The notes under the pieces: model-generated
What the model saw: the letters and a program-made list of their open reading frames with translations, nothing else
Told to the model about the DNA's origin: nothing
Database searches by the model: none
Shown here: in pieces, positions 33,360-41,736 of the stretch
Position numbering within the stretch: position 1 is the stretch's first letter
Layout: each line of letters opens with the position of its first letter
Position numbers and translations under genes: made by a program
Assembly (NCBI GenBank): GCA_017436035.1
Contig: JAFSDV010000013.1
Location: 1-42,446 of the forward strand
Origin: Oscillospiraceae bacterium
GTDB lineage: Bacteria > Bacillota > Clostridia > Oscillospirales > Oscillospiraceae
Length of the DNA stretch: 42,446 nt
Reading direction: 5' to 3'

Positions 33360-33626
33360 TTACGGCTTAAACCTGTTATATTTCTGATGGTGCAGTATGA
33401 TCAGCATCTTATAATGTTCCTGACTGGGGCGTCTGCCGGAACCGTCGTCAAACAGGGCTTGTATTTCATAATATAATGCATATTGCCCGTTCTCAACCCT
33501 GATCAGATACTCTCTGGTATATTGATCGCCTATATATGTATAGCCCTGCTTCAGGTTTTTACACCGATCTTCCATTTTTACGTCCAACAGCGCTGTAACT
33601 TGATCCCCCACGTACCAATATTCCAC
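33360..33626 (-). CDS. Possible small protein or gene remnant
   Basis: 88 residues from a GTG with no ribosome-binding site. The frame stays open upstream to 33699 with codons reading RTHIGSYTGRHIFTTQ and no ATG. The sequence (VGDQVTALLDVKMEDRCKNL, YTREYLIRVENGQYALYYEI) looks like a real beta-strand pattern, so this is either the 3' part of a lost gene or a protein with an unusual start. It lies downstream of the P-type ATPase-like gene on the same strand. Confidence 0.4.
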   Translation of the reverse strand: MEYWYVGDQVTALLDVKMEDRCKNLKQGYTYIGDQYTREYLIRVENGQYALYYEIQALFDDGSGRRPSQEHYKMLIILHHQKYNRFKP

Positions 33627-33717
33627 ATTGTACGAATCCGGATACGACTGTGTCGTAAATATATGCCGACCTGTGTAACTCCCTATGTGCGTCCGCCCTT
33701 ACGGACCGCCTTTGGTA

Positions 33718-35766
33718 TTAAATTGCTCTTGTCCATTCGGTGATCAGCAGACCCGGAATCATCCACGCAAGCTGATACAGAAGCATATTGGCCGGTGTCA
33801 GCAACTCCAAAGACCCCAACACCGTCATGATCAGCATCACTGCCAGCCCTAAAATACCGCCGGTCATATGCACCGCAGTACCCAAAATACTGGCTGTACG
33901 CAACGCCCGGGCACCGGTCACACCGTAAGCAAAGGGTGCAAGACCTCTGGATGTCACCAGCAGCAGTGTTCTTGCCTCTTCCTCCGGCTCTGCTTCCAGC
34001 ATCGCCAGTCTCTGCTCCCGGTTCGGATATAGAATACGCTTTGGATTAACACCAAAACGGCTGCGCATAAAGCTGTGGGTTAACGCAAAGTCTCCGGCAA
34101 CCAGCACAGGATTCAATCCCCGGTACGCACAAAGTGTACCTAAACCGGCCACCGATGATTTCACCTTCTCATAAGTAATCGCGAACAGACCGCAAAGCTC
34201 CCCATCGATTGCCACACACACTGCATGCTTTACCCGAATACCGCCGGGAACTTCCACGCCCATTTCCTTCAGGAAGGACAGGCTGCCTACCAAAACCGCC
34301 TCTCCGTCAACCACAGCTCCTACACCGCCGCTTTCGTAGGTCCGCAGCTCCTGAACGTCGTAGTGTATACCGTTTCGGCTTTCCAGAACCTGCGAAAACA
34401 AGGGTGCCAACCCACCGCCATCAGCGGTAATGACTGCTGTTCCATATGCCACGACCTCATCAGGATTCCGGCTTCCGTAAAATTTCACGCCGTTCATCCG
34501 GACCGCGCCGGCAGGAAACAGGTCCTCATGGGTCACAGGAAATACTGCTTTTCCGCAAAGTCCTGCCACGCCCTTCCAGCCGCAAAGCACCGTTCCAAGG
34601 CTATGAAGACGCCGTTCCAGCAGACCCATAGGACGGGACAGTGTAATAAAAGCAGTAGCAGGCAGAGCTGCCAGCAGTGCTGCCGCCGTCACCTGAATTC
34701 CCGCATAGATCCCGTGCAGAGCTGCTGCCGTGATTCCGATACCCACGCTGACCAGCAGTGCCACCAGTGCGTATACGGAAAGTACCTTTTCGGGCGCGGA
34801 CTGCTCACGGCAGGAATCCGTATAGTCCTCCACCTGTCCTTCACGGCGGACAAAACCTGTTCGCCCTGCGTAATAATTTGAAACCGCGCACAATCCGTCC
34901 AGATGATTGGCCTTGCGCATGGTATCTACCTGCCCTATTTCCGTGCTTCTGCGCTGATAGGTACTCCACAAAGACATGGTCATTTCCAAACTGAACGCGG
35001 CGCAGCAGGGTACCCGCAGCTGCTTCAAACACAGCACCGCATCCATACAGCAGAACAAAAACGTAAACAGCAGCAGGGTGTTCAGACTGAATTTACCCTT
35101 CAGCAGATCTGTCGCACCCTCTATAAGCTGGAACGATCCCAGCAGCGCGGAAACCAGTACCGCAAACAACTGACCGAAGATCATCAGACGCAGCCGGTTT
35201 TCCTGAACAAGTCCCAGTGCATACATAGCTGTAGCACCTGCGCTGACCAGTACCACCAACAGACTTATAAAAATTGCCGCCTGCAGCTTACCCAAGCCTT
35301 TCTCCGCCAATTCATAATAGCGTTTTTCCGGACCTGCCACCAGCTTGCGCTTCAACTCCCGCAGCCGGGAACGGGGTTGGAATACAATAGGCTGAGGCGG
35401 AACATACTCACCTATCGGCTGCTCATATTCCGGTTCCCAATTCTCCGGAAACGCCTCTTCTTCTTCCGGTGTATTCTGCTCTTCCTCCAAAGGTTCAGCT
35501 ATACGAACCTTCCCCTTGGGCAGCCGTACTGCATCCATCCGGATCGTATCGTCCGGAACTGCATCTGTGTTACCGGCATCGGCAGAAACCGCATCCATAC
35601 GGATCGTATCTCCGGAAAGTGCATCCATCCGGATCGTGTCCCCGGAAACCATCTGCTCCGGAAGCGTCTCCACGGTCTCCTGCTCAGGCTGTGCCTGCTG
35701 GGGATGATCGCTGAATTCCCTTAAAATATCATCCAGATCAAATTCCTGACGTTCCTGCTCCTCCAT
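33718..35766 (-). CDS. Degenerate P-type ATPase-like membrane protein with N-terminal Thr repeats
   Basis: 682 residues; ATG after AGGAGGAAGCCT, 10 bases past rlmB. Residues 1-140 are acidic and disordered, with four tandem 10-residue repeats at 41-80 (SGDTIRMDAL, SGDTIRMDAV, SADAGNTDAV, PDDTIRMDAV). About six membrane helices follow. Homology to heavy-metal P-type ATPases is seen in LLAALPATAFITLSRP (M4), GGVGAVVDGEAVLVGS (nucleotide domain), VAIDGELCGLFAI and VAGDF. The DKTGT phosphorylation site is replaced by VFPVTHEDLFP (408-418), the CPC of M4 by LPA, and GDGxND by TSRGLAPFAYGV (605-616). It cannot pump by the usual mechanism and is probably a sensor, scaffold or regulator. Confidence 0.8.
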   Translation of the reverse strand: MEEQERQEFDLDDILREFSDHPQQAQPEQETVETLPEQMVSGDTIRMDALSGDTIRMDAVSADAGNTDAVPDDTIRMDAVRLPKGKVRIAEPLEEEQNTPEEEEAFPENWEPEYEQPIGEYVPPQPIVFQPRSRLRELKRKLVAGPEKRYYELAEKGLGKLQAAIFISLLVVLVSAGATAMYALGLVQENRLRLMIFGQLFAVLVSALLGSFQLIEGATDLLKGKFSLNTLLLFTFLFCCMDAVLCLKQLRVPCCAAFSLEMTMSLWSTYQRRSTEIGQVDTMRKANHLDGLCAVSNYYAGRTGFVRREGQVEDYTDSCREQSAPEKVLSVYALVALLVSVGIGITAAALHGIYAGIQVTAAALLAALPATAFITLSRPMGLLERRLHSLGTVLCGWKGVAGLCGKAVFPVTHEDLFPAGAVRMNGVKFYGSRNPDEVVAYGTAVITADGGGLAPLFSQVLESRNGIHYDVQELRTYESGGVGAVVDGEAVLVGSLSFLKEMGVEVPGGIRVKHAVCVAIDGELCGLFAITYEKVKSSVAGLGTLCAYRGLNPVLVAGDFALTHSFMRSRFGVNPKRILYPNREQRLAMLEAEPEEEARTLLLVTSRGLAPFAYGVTGARALRTASILGTAVHMTGGILGLAVMLIMTVLGSLELLTPANMLLYQLAWMIPGLLITEWTRAI

Positions 35767-35776
35767 AGGCTTCCTC

Positions 35777-36574
35777 CTATTTGCTCATGCGCTGCCGCAC
35801 CGCTTCATACAGCAAAATGGATGCGGCGGCAGATGCATTGAGTGATGTGATCCGACCGTTCATAGGGATATGCACCGTTACATCGCAGTTCTTCTGAACC
35901 AGCCGGCTCATTCCCTCGCCCTCCGATCCGATCACCAGTGCTGCCGGAACGGTCAGGTCTGCCTGATACATGGGCACAGAGCCTTCGGCGGCTGTACCGA
36001 AGATCCATACACCCTTTTGCTTCAATTCTTCAATCGCTGCGTTGATATTGGTGACTCTTGCCACCTTCATGTATTCCACCGCACCGGCAGACGCCTTGGC
36101 TACCACCGCCGTCAGCCCCACACTCCGCCGCTTGGGAATAATCACACCGTGGGCGCCGGCGCACTCCGCCGAGCGAATGATCGCGCCCAGATTATGGGGA
36201 TCTGTCAGCTCGTCGCAAATAACCAGCAGCGGGGTCTGCCCCCGGTCTGACGCCTCCTGCAAAAGATCGTCGATAGAGAAATAAGAACGGGCTGCCGCCA
36301 GCGCGATCACACCCTGATGGGCATGGGTGGTGCTCATGGCATCCAGCTTTCTTCTGTCAACCGGTACGACCACTGCACCGGTCTCTTTCGCCTGAGCAGC
36401 CAGCCGCTGCAGCGCCCGGTCGGTTTCCCCGGCGGCAATAAATACCTTATCGATGGTTCTGCCGCTTCTGAGTGCCTCCGTCAAAGCATTACGACCCTCC
36501 AGTTGACCCTCTGTTTCCTCCGCCTGCACGGTCTGTTCTCTGACAGGTTTTCCACGGCGATACGCCTCTTTCAT
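35777..36574 (-). CDS. rlmB: 23S rRNA 2'-O-ribose methyltransferase
   Basis: 265 residues; the ATG is eight bases after GGGGAG, and an earlier GTG in frame is rejected. It shows a short substrate-binding domain (LEGRNALTEALRSGRTIDKVFI) and the SpoU knot: ICDELTDPHNLGAIIRSAE, VIGSEGEGMSRL and the third motif IPMNGRITSLNASAAASILL. It methylates the ribose of a guanosine near 2251 in 23S rRNA. Promoter TTGAGA/TACAAT, 17-base spacer. The next gene is 10 bases downstream and probably in the same operon. Confidence 0.93.
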   Translation of the reverse strand: MKEAYRRGKPVREQTVQAEETEGQLEGRNALTEALRSGRTIDKVFIAAGETDRALQRLAAQAKETGAVVVPVDRRKLDAMSTTHAHQGVIALAAARSYFSIDDLLQEASDRGQTPLLVICDELTDPHNLGAIIRSAECAGAHGVIIPKRRSVGLTAVVAKASAGAVEYMKVARVTNINAAIEELKQKGVWIFGTAAEGSVPMYQADLTVPAALVIGSEGEGMSRLVQKNCDVTVHIPMNGRITSLNASAAASILLYEAVRQRMSK

Positions 36575-36620
36575 TACATTCACTCCCCAAGATCATTTCC
36601 AAATTCACATTGTTTTTCCT

Positions 36621-36649
36621 ATTGTATCAAATTTTTCTCCTGTTCTCAA
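36621..36649 (-). promoter_or_regulatory. Promoter of rlmB and the ATPase-like gene
   Basis: Minus-strand TTGAGA (36644-36649) and TACAAT (36621-36626), 17-base spacer. Confidence 0.65.
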
Positions 36650-36721
36650 CTGCTATTTTCAGGAAACCGCCCCCATTCCAGAAATTAACAGAAAATTTAC
36701 CGGATTGTCCTGTATCATTCA

Positions 36722-36750
36722 TTGCAGAGTGCGAGAAAATGTGATATGAT
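36722..36750 (+). promoter_or_regulatory. Promoter of ftsH
   Basis: TTGCAG (36722-36727) and TATGAT (36745-36750), 17-base spacer, 30 bases before the gene. Confidence 0.7.
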
Positions 36751-36779
36751 GAAGAAAATCCAGTTCAAGGAGCTTTTTT

Positions 36780-38684
36780 ATGGAACAAAACCGAAATCGA
36801 AAGGACGATACTCCCAAAAACGGCGGCAAACGTCCGAAGGGCAATATTTGGACCACGCTGATCATTACGGTAGCGATCGTTTTGATTTTAAGCAGTCTGT
36901 TCAGCGCGATCAGCAGCAGCCACTATACAGAGACTACTTATTCCCATTTCCTCAACGCTATGGAAACAGGAAATCTGGCGGAGGTGGAATTCCAGTACGA
37001 CCGGGTCCTTTACCTGACCAAGGAGGCTGCCGCACTGCCTCCTGCCCAGCAAAAGGCCTGTGTGACGGGTCTTCCCGCCGGCAACGTCATGGAGCTGGCC
37101 GGTAAGCTGGATGCGATGGGTGTAAAGGTCAATCAGGTCATCACCGAAGACAATTCCATAATCATGATGATCCTGTCTTATGTGATCACCTTTGCCATCT
37201 TCTTCCTGCTTGTACGGACCGTCACCAAGCGTTTCAGCGGTGACGGCATGATGGGTATGGGTGCAAGTAAGGCCAAGGTCTATATGGAAAAGCAAACCGG
37301 CGTTACTTTCCAGGATGTGGCAGGTCAGGACGAGGCAAAGGAGTCCTTGCAGGAGATCATTGACTTTCTGCACAATCCCAAAAAATATACCGACATCGGT
37401 GCGAAACTGCCCAAAGGTGCGCTGCTGGTAGGCTCTCCCGGCACCGGCAAAACCCTGCTTGCCAAGGCTGTTGCCGGCGAAGCGAATGTGCCCTTTTTCT
37501 CTATTTCCGGTTCGGACTTCGTAGAAATGTTTGTTGGTGTAGGCGCAAGCCGTGTCCGGGATCTGTTTCAGCAGGCTGCCAAGGTCGCGCCCTGCATCGT
37601 CTTTATTGACGAGATCGACGCAGTAGGCCGCTCCCGGGATAACAAGTTCGGCAGCAACACCGAACAGGAGCAGACCCTCAATCAGCTTCTTGGAGAGATC
37701 GACGGCTTCGACTCCTCCAAGGGTATCGTATGTTTAGCAGCAACCAACCGTCCGGAGATCCTGGACAAGGCATTGCTCCGTCCCGGCCGTTTTGACCGGC
37801 GAATTATTGTAGACCGCCCCAATCTGCAAGGTCGTCTGGACACCCTGAAGGTCCACACCCGGAAGATCAAGCTGGCAGAGGATGTGGATCTGAAAAAGAT
37901 CGCGCAGGCTACTGCCGGCGCAGTAGGTGCGGATTTGGCGAACCTTGTGAACGAAGCTGCTCTGCGGGCTGTTCGTCAGGGCCGCAAGGCAGTGAATCAG
38001 GACGACCTGTTGGTATCCTTTGAAATGGTTATTGCAGGTACGGAGAAGAAAAACACCGTCCTGACTGATACGGAAAAGCGGCTGGTCGCTTACCACGAGG
38101 TGGGTCACGCGCTGATCGCCGCCTTGGAGAGGCACGCCCAGCCCGTGTCCAAGATCACCATTGTCCCCCACACCTCCGGCGCGCTGGGCTATACCATGCA
38201 GATGCCTGAGGAAGAAAAGTATTTGCAAACCGCAGACGAGCTGATGACCGAGCTGCGGACGCTGGTAGGCGGTCGTGCCGCGGAGCAAATCGTTTTCGGT
38301 GTGCAGACCACCGGCGCGTCTAACGACATTCAGCGGGCTACCGCGCTGGCACGGAATATGGTCAGCCTGTACGGTATGAGCGATGCACTGGGTCTGATGG
38401 CACCGGCTTCCGTGAACCATCAGTATTTAGAGGGGCAAGCTTATTTGGATTGTTCTCAGGAAACATCGGCGTTGGTAGACCAGGAGGTCAAGAAGCTGCT
38501 GGAGCGTTGCTACGAAGACGCGAAGGCGATCCTGTCTTCCAACCGGGAACTGCTGGATGAGATCGCCCAGTACCTGCTGGCGAAGGAAACCATTTCCGGA
38601 GACGAGCTGATGGCATACGTCCACGCCAAGGACAAACCGACCGAAGACGGTCCCTGTGCCGATACGGAAGATTTTGAAGAATAA
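36780..38684 (+). CDS. ftsH: ATP-dependent zinc metalloprotease
   Basis: 634 residues; ATG after CAAGGAGC. Two membrane helices (about 25-45 and 121-140) flank a short external domain. The AAA+ ATPase has Walker A GSPGTGKT, Walker [10 protein letters not shown] and the SRH segment [20 protein letters not shown]. The zinc site is HEVGH rather than the usual HEAGH, still HExxH. It degrades membrane and short-lived cytosolic proteins. The C-terminus is acidic. It has its own promoter and a terminator, with no folK/hpt neighbours. Confidence 0.95.
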   Translation: MEQNRNRKDDTPKNGGKRPKGNIWTTLIITVAIVLILSSLFSAISSSHYTETTYSHFLNAMETGNLAEVEFQYDRVLYLTKEAAALPPAQQKACVTGLPAGNVMELAGKLDAMGVKVNQVITEDNSIIMMILSYVITFAIFFLLVRTVTKRFSGDGMMGMGASKAKVYMEKQTGVTFQDVAGQDEAKESLQEIIDFLHNPKKYTDIGAKLPKGALLVGSPGTGKTLLAKAVAGEANVPFFSISGSDFVEMFVGVGASRVRDLFQQAAKVAPCIVFIDEIDAVGRSRDNKFGSNTEQEQTLNQLLGEIDGFDSSKGIVCLAATNRPEILDKALLRPGRFDRRIIVDRPNLQGRLDTLKVHTRKIKLAEDVDLKKIAQATAGAVGADLANLVNEAALRAVRQGRKAVNQDDLLVSFEMVIAGTEKKNTVLTDTEKRLVAYHEVGHALIAALERHAQPVSKITIVPHTSGALGYTMQMPEEEKYLQTADELMTELRTLVGGRAAEQIVFGVQTTGASNDIQRATALARNMVSLYGMSDALGLMAPASVNHQYLEGQAYLDCSQETSALVDQEVKKLLERCYEDAKAILSSNRELLDEIAQYLLAKETISGDELMAYVHAKDKPTEDGPCADTEDFEE

Positions 38685-38689
38685 CCAAC

Positions 38690-38717
38690 GAGGGCGCTGC
38701 AGCTTTGCAGCGCCCTC
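38690..38717 (+). terminator. Terminator of ftsH
   Basis: GAGGGCGCTGCA and TGCAGCGCCCTC form a perfect 12-base stem with loop GCTT; the tail TAAAACTG is poor in T. Confidence 0.6.
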
Positions 38718-38737
38718 TAAAACTGTATGTTCATCTC

Positions 38738-38767
38738 GTAGGGGCGGCGATTCTGTCGCCCGCCCTA
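38738..38767. repeat. GC-rich palindromic element of an interspersed type
   Basis: GTAGGGGCGGCGATTCTGTC continues to GCCCGCCC, forming GGGCGGCGA/TCGCCCGCCC with a bulge. Short elements with GTAGGGGCG...GCCCGCC are recalled as repeated many times in genomes of gut Clostridia. One copy is present here. Confidence 0.5.
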
Positions 38768-38802
38768 TATGGTTGATTTTCAGACCTTTTTTGTGCAAAT
38801 AC

Positions 38803-38831
38803 TTGACGAAACATGGATTACATGGTATAAG
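38803..38831 (+). promoter_or_regulatory. Promoter of the lysine riboswitch transcript
   Basis: TTGACG (38803-38808) and TATAAG (38826-38831), 17-base spacer. The predicted start is about 25 bases before the aptamer. Confidence 0.75.
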
Positions 38832-38862
38832 TACTTCATCTTTATAACCAAATACAAGAAAA

Positions 38863-39021
38863 ATGGTAGAGGCGCGAAGCTCAAAAGTACCCAGATCCAA
38901 CGGTTGGGCAAACCGGATGTGGCAAAAGGGTGTTTCGCCGAAAAGGAGCATCTGCCCGGATGCTTGCTTTGGGCCGTCACAGAATATGTGCCGGACTGTC
39001 ACAAATGTGGAGTGCTATCAT
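38863..39021 (+). ncRNA. Lysine riboswitch (L box) aptamer
   Basis: P1 is formed by ATGGTAG (38863-38869) and CTATCAT (39015-39021). Conserved L-box blocks follow in order: GAGGCGCGAA, an AGTA after CTCAA, AAAAGGGTGTTTCGCCGAA, TTGGGCCGTCACAG, GGACTGTCA and GGAGTGCTATCA. The five-helix junction is complete. It is followed by an intrinsic terminator and then the carrier gene, so lysine should turn expression off. A 97-codon frame across this region is not a gene. Confidence 0.93.
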
Positions 39022-39038
39022 CATGGAACAGTCGATTT

Positions 39039-39086
39039 GCCATGTATGAAAGCGTTGTTTAATGCTTCTGCATGGCTTTTTATTTT
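39039..39086 (+). terminator. Terminator of the riboswitch expression platform
   Basis: GCCATG (39039-39044) and CATGGC (39071-39076) with inner pairs AAGC/GCTT, followed by TTTTTATTTTA. The preceding CATGG (near 39023) can pair with CCATG instead, an antiterminator. Confidence 0.75.
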
Positions 39087-39106
39087 ATTATAAGGAGCGG
39101 TTTTCA

Positions 39107-40753
39107 ATGAAAAACAACAAATGGATCAAACCGGTTGTGATCGGCATTGTGCTGGCTGTTATGGCCGGTATGCTGGTATGGGCCGGTGTTTCCGCAGGCG
39201 GTCAGGCTGACGCGCTGGTCGGCACTTTCTGGTCCCTGTTCCCCCCGGTCGTCGCCATTTGCCTGGCACTGATCACCAAGGAAGTGTACTCTTCCCTGTT
39301 CGTGGGTATTTTAGTCGGCGGTCTGCTGTCCACCGGCTTTAACCCTGTCCACACCGTAGATGCTTTTGTAAACGACGGCTTCATCTCCGCTGTTTCCGGC
39401 AGCTCCGGTATCTTCATCTTCCTTGTGCTGTTGGGTGTTATTGTTGCCCTGCTGAACAAGGCCGGCGGTTCTCAGGCCTTCGGTGCATGGGCTGCCAAGC
39501 ATGTCAAGACAAAGATCGGTGCTTCCATTGCCACCTTCTGCTTCGGTGTGCTGATTTTTATTGACGACTATTTTAACTGCCTGACCGTGGGTGCTGTTAT
39601 GCGGCCTGTCACCGACAAGGTCAAGATCTCCAGATCCAAGCTGGCTTATCTGATCGATGCCACCGCTGCGCCGGTTTGTATGATCGCGCCTATTTCTTCC
39701 TGGGCTGCTGCCGTTTCCAGCTATGCCCCCGAAGGACAGGGTCTGTCCCTGTTCATTCAGGCCATCCCCTATAACTTCTACTCTCTGCTAACCTTTGTGT
39801 TCATCATCACTATCACACTGATGAAGTTTGATTACGGTCCCATGCGTCTGCACGAGAAAAATGCTGAAGCCGGCGACCTGTTCACCTCCGGCATGGTTCA
39901 CGCAGACAGTGAAGAGGATGCACCTGCCACCGGCAAGGCAAAGATCATCGACCTGATTCTGCCCATCCTGGTGCTGATCGGCGTTTGTGTTCTGTCTTTG
40001 TTCTATGTTGGTCGCTGCATGGGTGCGGAATGGGTATTCGCCTCTGCCAACTACGATCCCTCTCTGGGCTTTGTGGATGCCTTCTCCAATACCGACGCTA
40101 CTGTGGGTCTGCCCTGGGGCGGACTGATCGCGCTGCTGTTCTGCATCATCTACTTTGTTGCAAGAAGACTGGTCACCTTCAAGGAAGCCATGGACTGCAT
40201 TCCCAAGGGCTTTATCGCCATGGTTCCCGCAATCCTGATTCTGACCATGGCCACCACCCTGAAGAATATGACCGGCCTGCTGGCATCCGATGTCTTTGTT
40301 GAAAACGCTCTTGCAAACGTCAGCGGTCTTAATAACTTCCTGCCCGCAATCATTTTCCTGGTGGCCTGCTGCATTGCCTTTGCCACCGGTACAAGCTGGG
40401 GCACCTTCGGTATTCTGATCCCCATCGTGCTGAGCATCTTCCCCGTTGGCAGTGAGCTGGGCATTATGAGCATGTCCGCCTGCCTTGCCGGTGCTGTCTG
40501 CGGTGACCACTGCTCCCCCATCTCCGACACCACCATTATGTCCTCTGCCGGTGCCAAGTGTGACCACCTGAACCACGTTTCCACACAGTTCCCCTATGCC
40601 TTAACCTGCGCTGGTGTTTCCTTCGTTGCCTACATCCTGGCAGGTTTTGTGCAGAACGTATTTATTTCCCTGCCTATTGCTATGGTAATGATGGTAGCTA
40701 CCTTGTTTATCATCAAGCTGCTGCAAAAAAGCACTGACCGTAAATTGGCATAA
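39107..40753 (+). CDS. NhaC-family carrier under lysine control (LysW-like)
   Basis: 548 residues; ATG (MKNNKWIKP) after ATAAGGAGCGG. About 12 membrane helices in the Na+/H+ antiporter NhaC (PF03553) pattern: FIDDYFNCLTVGAVMRPVTD, APVCMIAPISSWAAAVSSYA, TGTSWGTFGILIPIV and GDHCSPISDTTIMSSAGAKC. Rodionov and colleagues (2003) predicted that NhaC-type proteins preceded by lysine elements (LysW) import lysine. The riboswitch supports this over sodium extrusion. Lysine binding shuts off the gene. A perfect terminator follows. Confidence 0.88.
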   Translation: MKNNKWIKPVVIGIVLAVMAGMLVWAGVSAGGQADALVGTFWSLFPPVVAICLALITKEVYSSLFVGILVGGLLSTGFNPVHTVDAFVNDGFISAVSGSSGIFIFLVLLGVIVALLNKAGGSQAFGAWAAKHVKTKIGASIATFCFGVLIFIDDYFNCLTVGAVMRPVTDKVKISRSKLAYLIDATAAPVCMIAPISSWAAAVSSYAPEGQGLSLFIQAIPYNFYSLLTFVFIITITLMKFDYGPMRLHEKNAEAGDLFTSGMVHADSEEDAPATGKAKIIDLILPILVLIGVCVLSLFYVGRCMGAEWVFASANYDPSLGFVDAFSNTDATVGLPWGGLIALLFCIIYFVARRLVTFKEAMDCIPKGFIAMVPAILILTMATTLKNMTGLLASDVFVENALANVSGLNNFLPAIIFLVACCIAFATGTSWGTFGILIPIVLSIFPVGSELGIMSMSACLAGAVCGDHCSPISDTTIMSSAGAKCDHLNHVSTQFPYALTCAGVSFVAYILAGFVQNVFISLPIAMVMMVATLFIIKLLQKSTDRKLA

Positions 40754-40771
40754 AAATAAGCTCTATGATTA

Positions 40772-40809
40772 AAAACGATGCCGGAGATATTCTCCGGCAT
40801 CGTTTTTTT
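40772..40809 (+). terminator. Terminator of the lysine carrier gene
   Basis: AACGATGCCGGAGA and TCTCCGGCATCGTT, 14-base perfect stem with loop TAT, then TTTTT. Confidence 0.9.
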
Positions 40810-40873
40810 GAGCCGCTTCCAATGTTCATCGGCTCTATACAAAGAGGAAAGAAAATGAAGAACTGATCGTAAA

Positions 40874-41554
40874 TTATTCCTGGGTCAGAAAGTCCGCCGG
40901 ATCTACATACCGGTCATTATAGGTGACGCTGAAATGGATATGATCCCCGATCGCACTTTCCAGCAATGCCGAGTTTCCAACACAGCCAAGGGTTTGCCCC
41001 ATTTCAACTGTATCCCCAGGCTGCACCTGCACCTCCTCAGCCAAGCTGCTGTATTTGGTTACATAACCGTCCGCATGGCTGATCACCACGGTCACCCCCA
41101 TGGCTTCGTCATCATAAACCGTATACACCGTGCCGTCTGCCGCGGCTACTACCGGTGTTCCCGCTTCCGCGGCGTAGTCAATGCCATTGTGCACCCGCCA
41201 ATCCCGGGTGGTCTGATTGTAGCTCAGGCAGTCCATCGCATACTCAGCCGCGGTCTGTCCGTTTACAGGCGCGGTAGTTTTGTACGGTCTTGGAGGCAGC
41301 ACAATAGGGTCGGTTTGCTCTGTTCCCTGTGTCCCGTCGGTGGGCTGCTGATCGCTGGGCTGTGTTGCCACTGCCTGCACATCTCCATTGCCCTGATTGT
41401 CAGAAGACATCGGGTTGTTCTGAATACTGCCGCCGATGTCATTTGCGTTTCGGTAATACAAATAGCCGGAAATCCCAATAGCCACAGCACATAGGATCAG
41501 GGCTATGTAGTAGCCCTTACCGCTGATGCTATTAGTCCATTTTTTCTTGCTCAT
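40874..41554 (-). CDS. M23 (LytM) endopeptidase-type protein, SpoIIQ-like
   Basis: 226 residues; ATG after GGAGGTGCTTGAA. One N-terminal membrane helix (GYYIALILCAVAIGISGYLYY) is followed by a Gln/Thr-rich linker and an LytM domain: HNGIDYAAEAGTPV (HxxxD zinc ligands) and HIHFSV (HxH), so both metal motifs are intact. The region QTAAEYAMDCLSYNQTTRDWRVHNGIDY resembles the SpoIIQ of Clostridia, the forespore half of the SpoIIQ-SpoIIIAH channel, where the enzyme is often active. A forespore-type promoter may precede it. It could also be a general M23 hydrolase. Confidence 0.75.
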   Translation of the reverse strand: MSKKKWTNSISGKGYYIALILCAVAIGISGYLYYRNANDIGGSIQNNPMSSDNQGNGDVQAVATQPSDQQPTDGTQGTEQTDPIVLPPRPYKTTAPVNGQTAAEYAMDCLSYNQTTRDWRVHNGIDYAAEAGTPVVAAADGTVYTVYDDEAMGVTVVISHADGYVTKYSSLAEEVQVQPGDTVEMGQTLGCVGNSALLESAIGDHIHFSVTYNDRYVDPADFLTQE

Positions 41555-41573
41555 TTCAAGCACCTCCGTAGAC

Positions 41574-41602
41574 CAGTATTACCACTTTTTCGGAGGTTAA
41601 AC
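41574..41602 (-). promoter_or_regulatory. Possible sigma-F/G promoter of the spoIIQ-like gene
   Basis: On the minus strand GTTTA (41598-41602) matches GYWTA and GGTAATACTG (41574-41583) matches nine of ten positions of GGNRANANTW. The spacer is 14 bases, one or two shorter than usual. Confidence 0.45.
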
Positions 41603-41627
41603 CAATATTTGAAAAATTTTACCCAGT

Positions 41628-41660
41628 AATCATAACCACCGGCCGCCGGTGGTTATGATT
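41628..41660. repeat. Perfect 15-base inverted repeat at the element boundary
   Basis: AATCATAACCACCGG and CCGGTGGTTATGATT are exact complements with CCG between. There is no T-run. It lies between the spoIIQ-like promoter and the recombinase terminator, where the end of the mobile element is expected. Confidence 0.8.
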
Positions 41661-41666
41661 ATACAG

Positions 41667-41690
41667 CAAAAACCGCCCCGAGAGGGCGGT
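41667..41690 (-). terminator. Terminator of the serine recombinase gene
   Basis: On the minus strand ACCGCCC and GGGCGGT pair around TCTCG and are followed by TTTTTG. Confidence 0.75.
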
Positions 41691-41736
41691 CCAATAAAAC
41701 AGTATAATAATGTTTTCGGGAAGGCGGCGTGAGAAA

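Noticed and set aside
38769..39062. A 97-codon frame downstream of ftsH
   Set aside because: It lies over the lysine riboswitch and its promoter and has no ribosome-binding site.
39788..40584. Minus-strand frames opposite the NhaC-type gene
   Set aside because: They are biased low-complexity products of antisense reading of membrane-helix codons.
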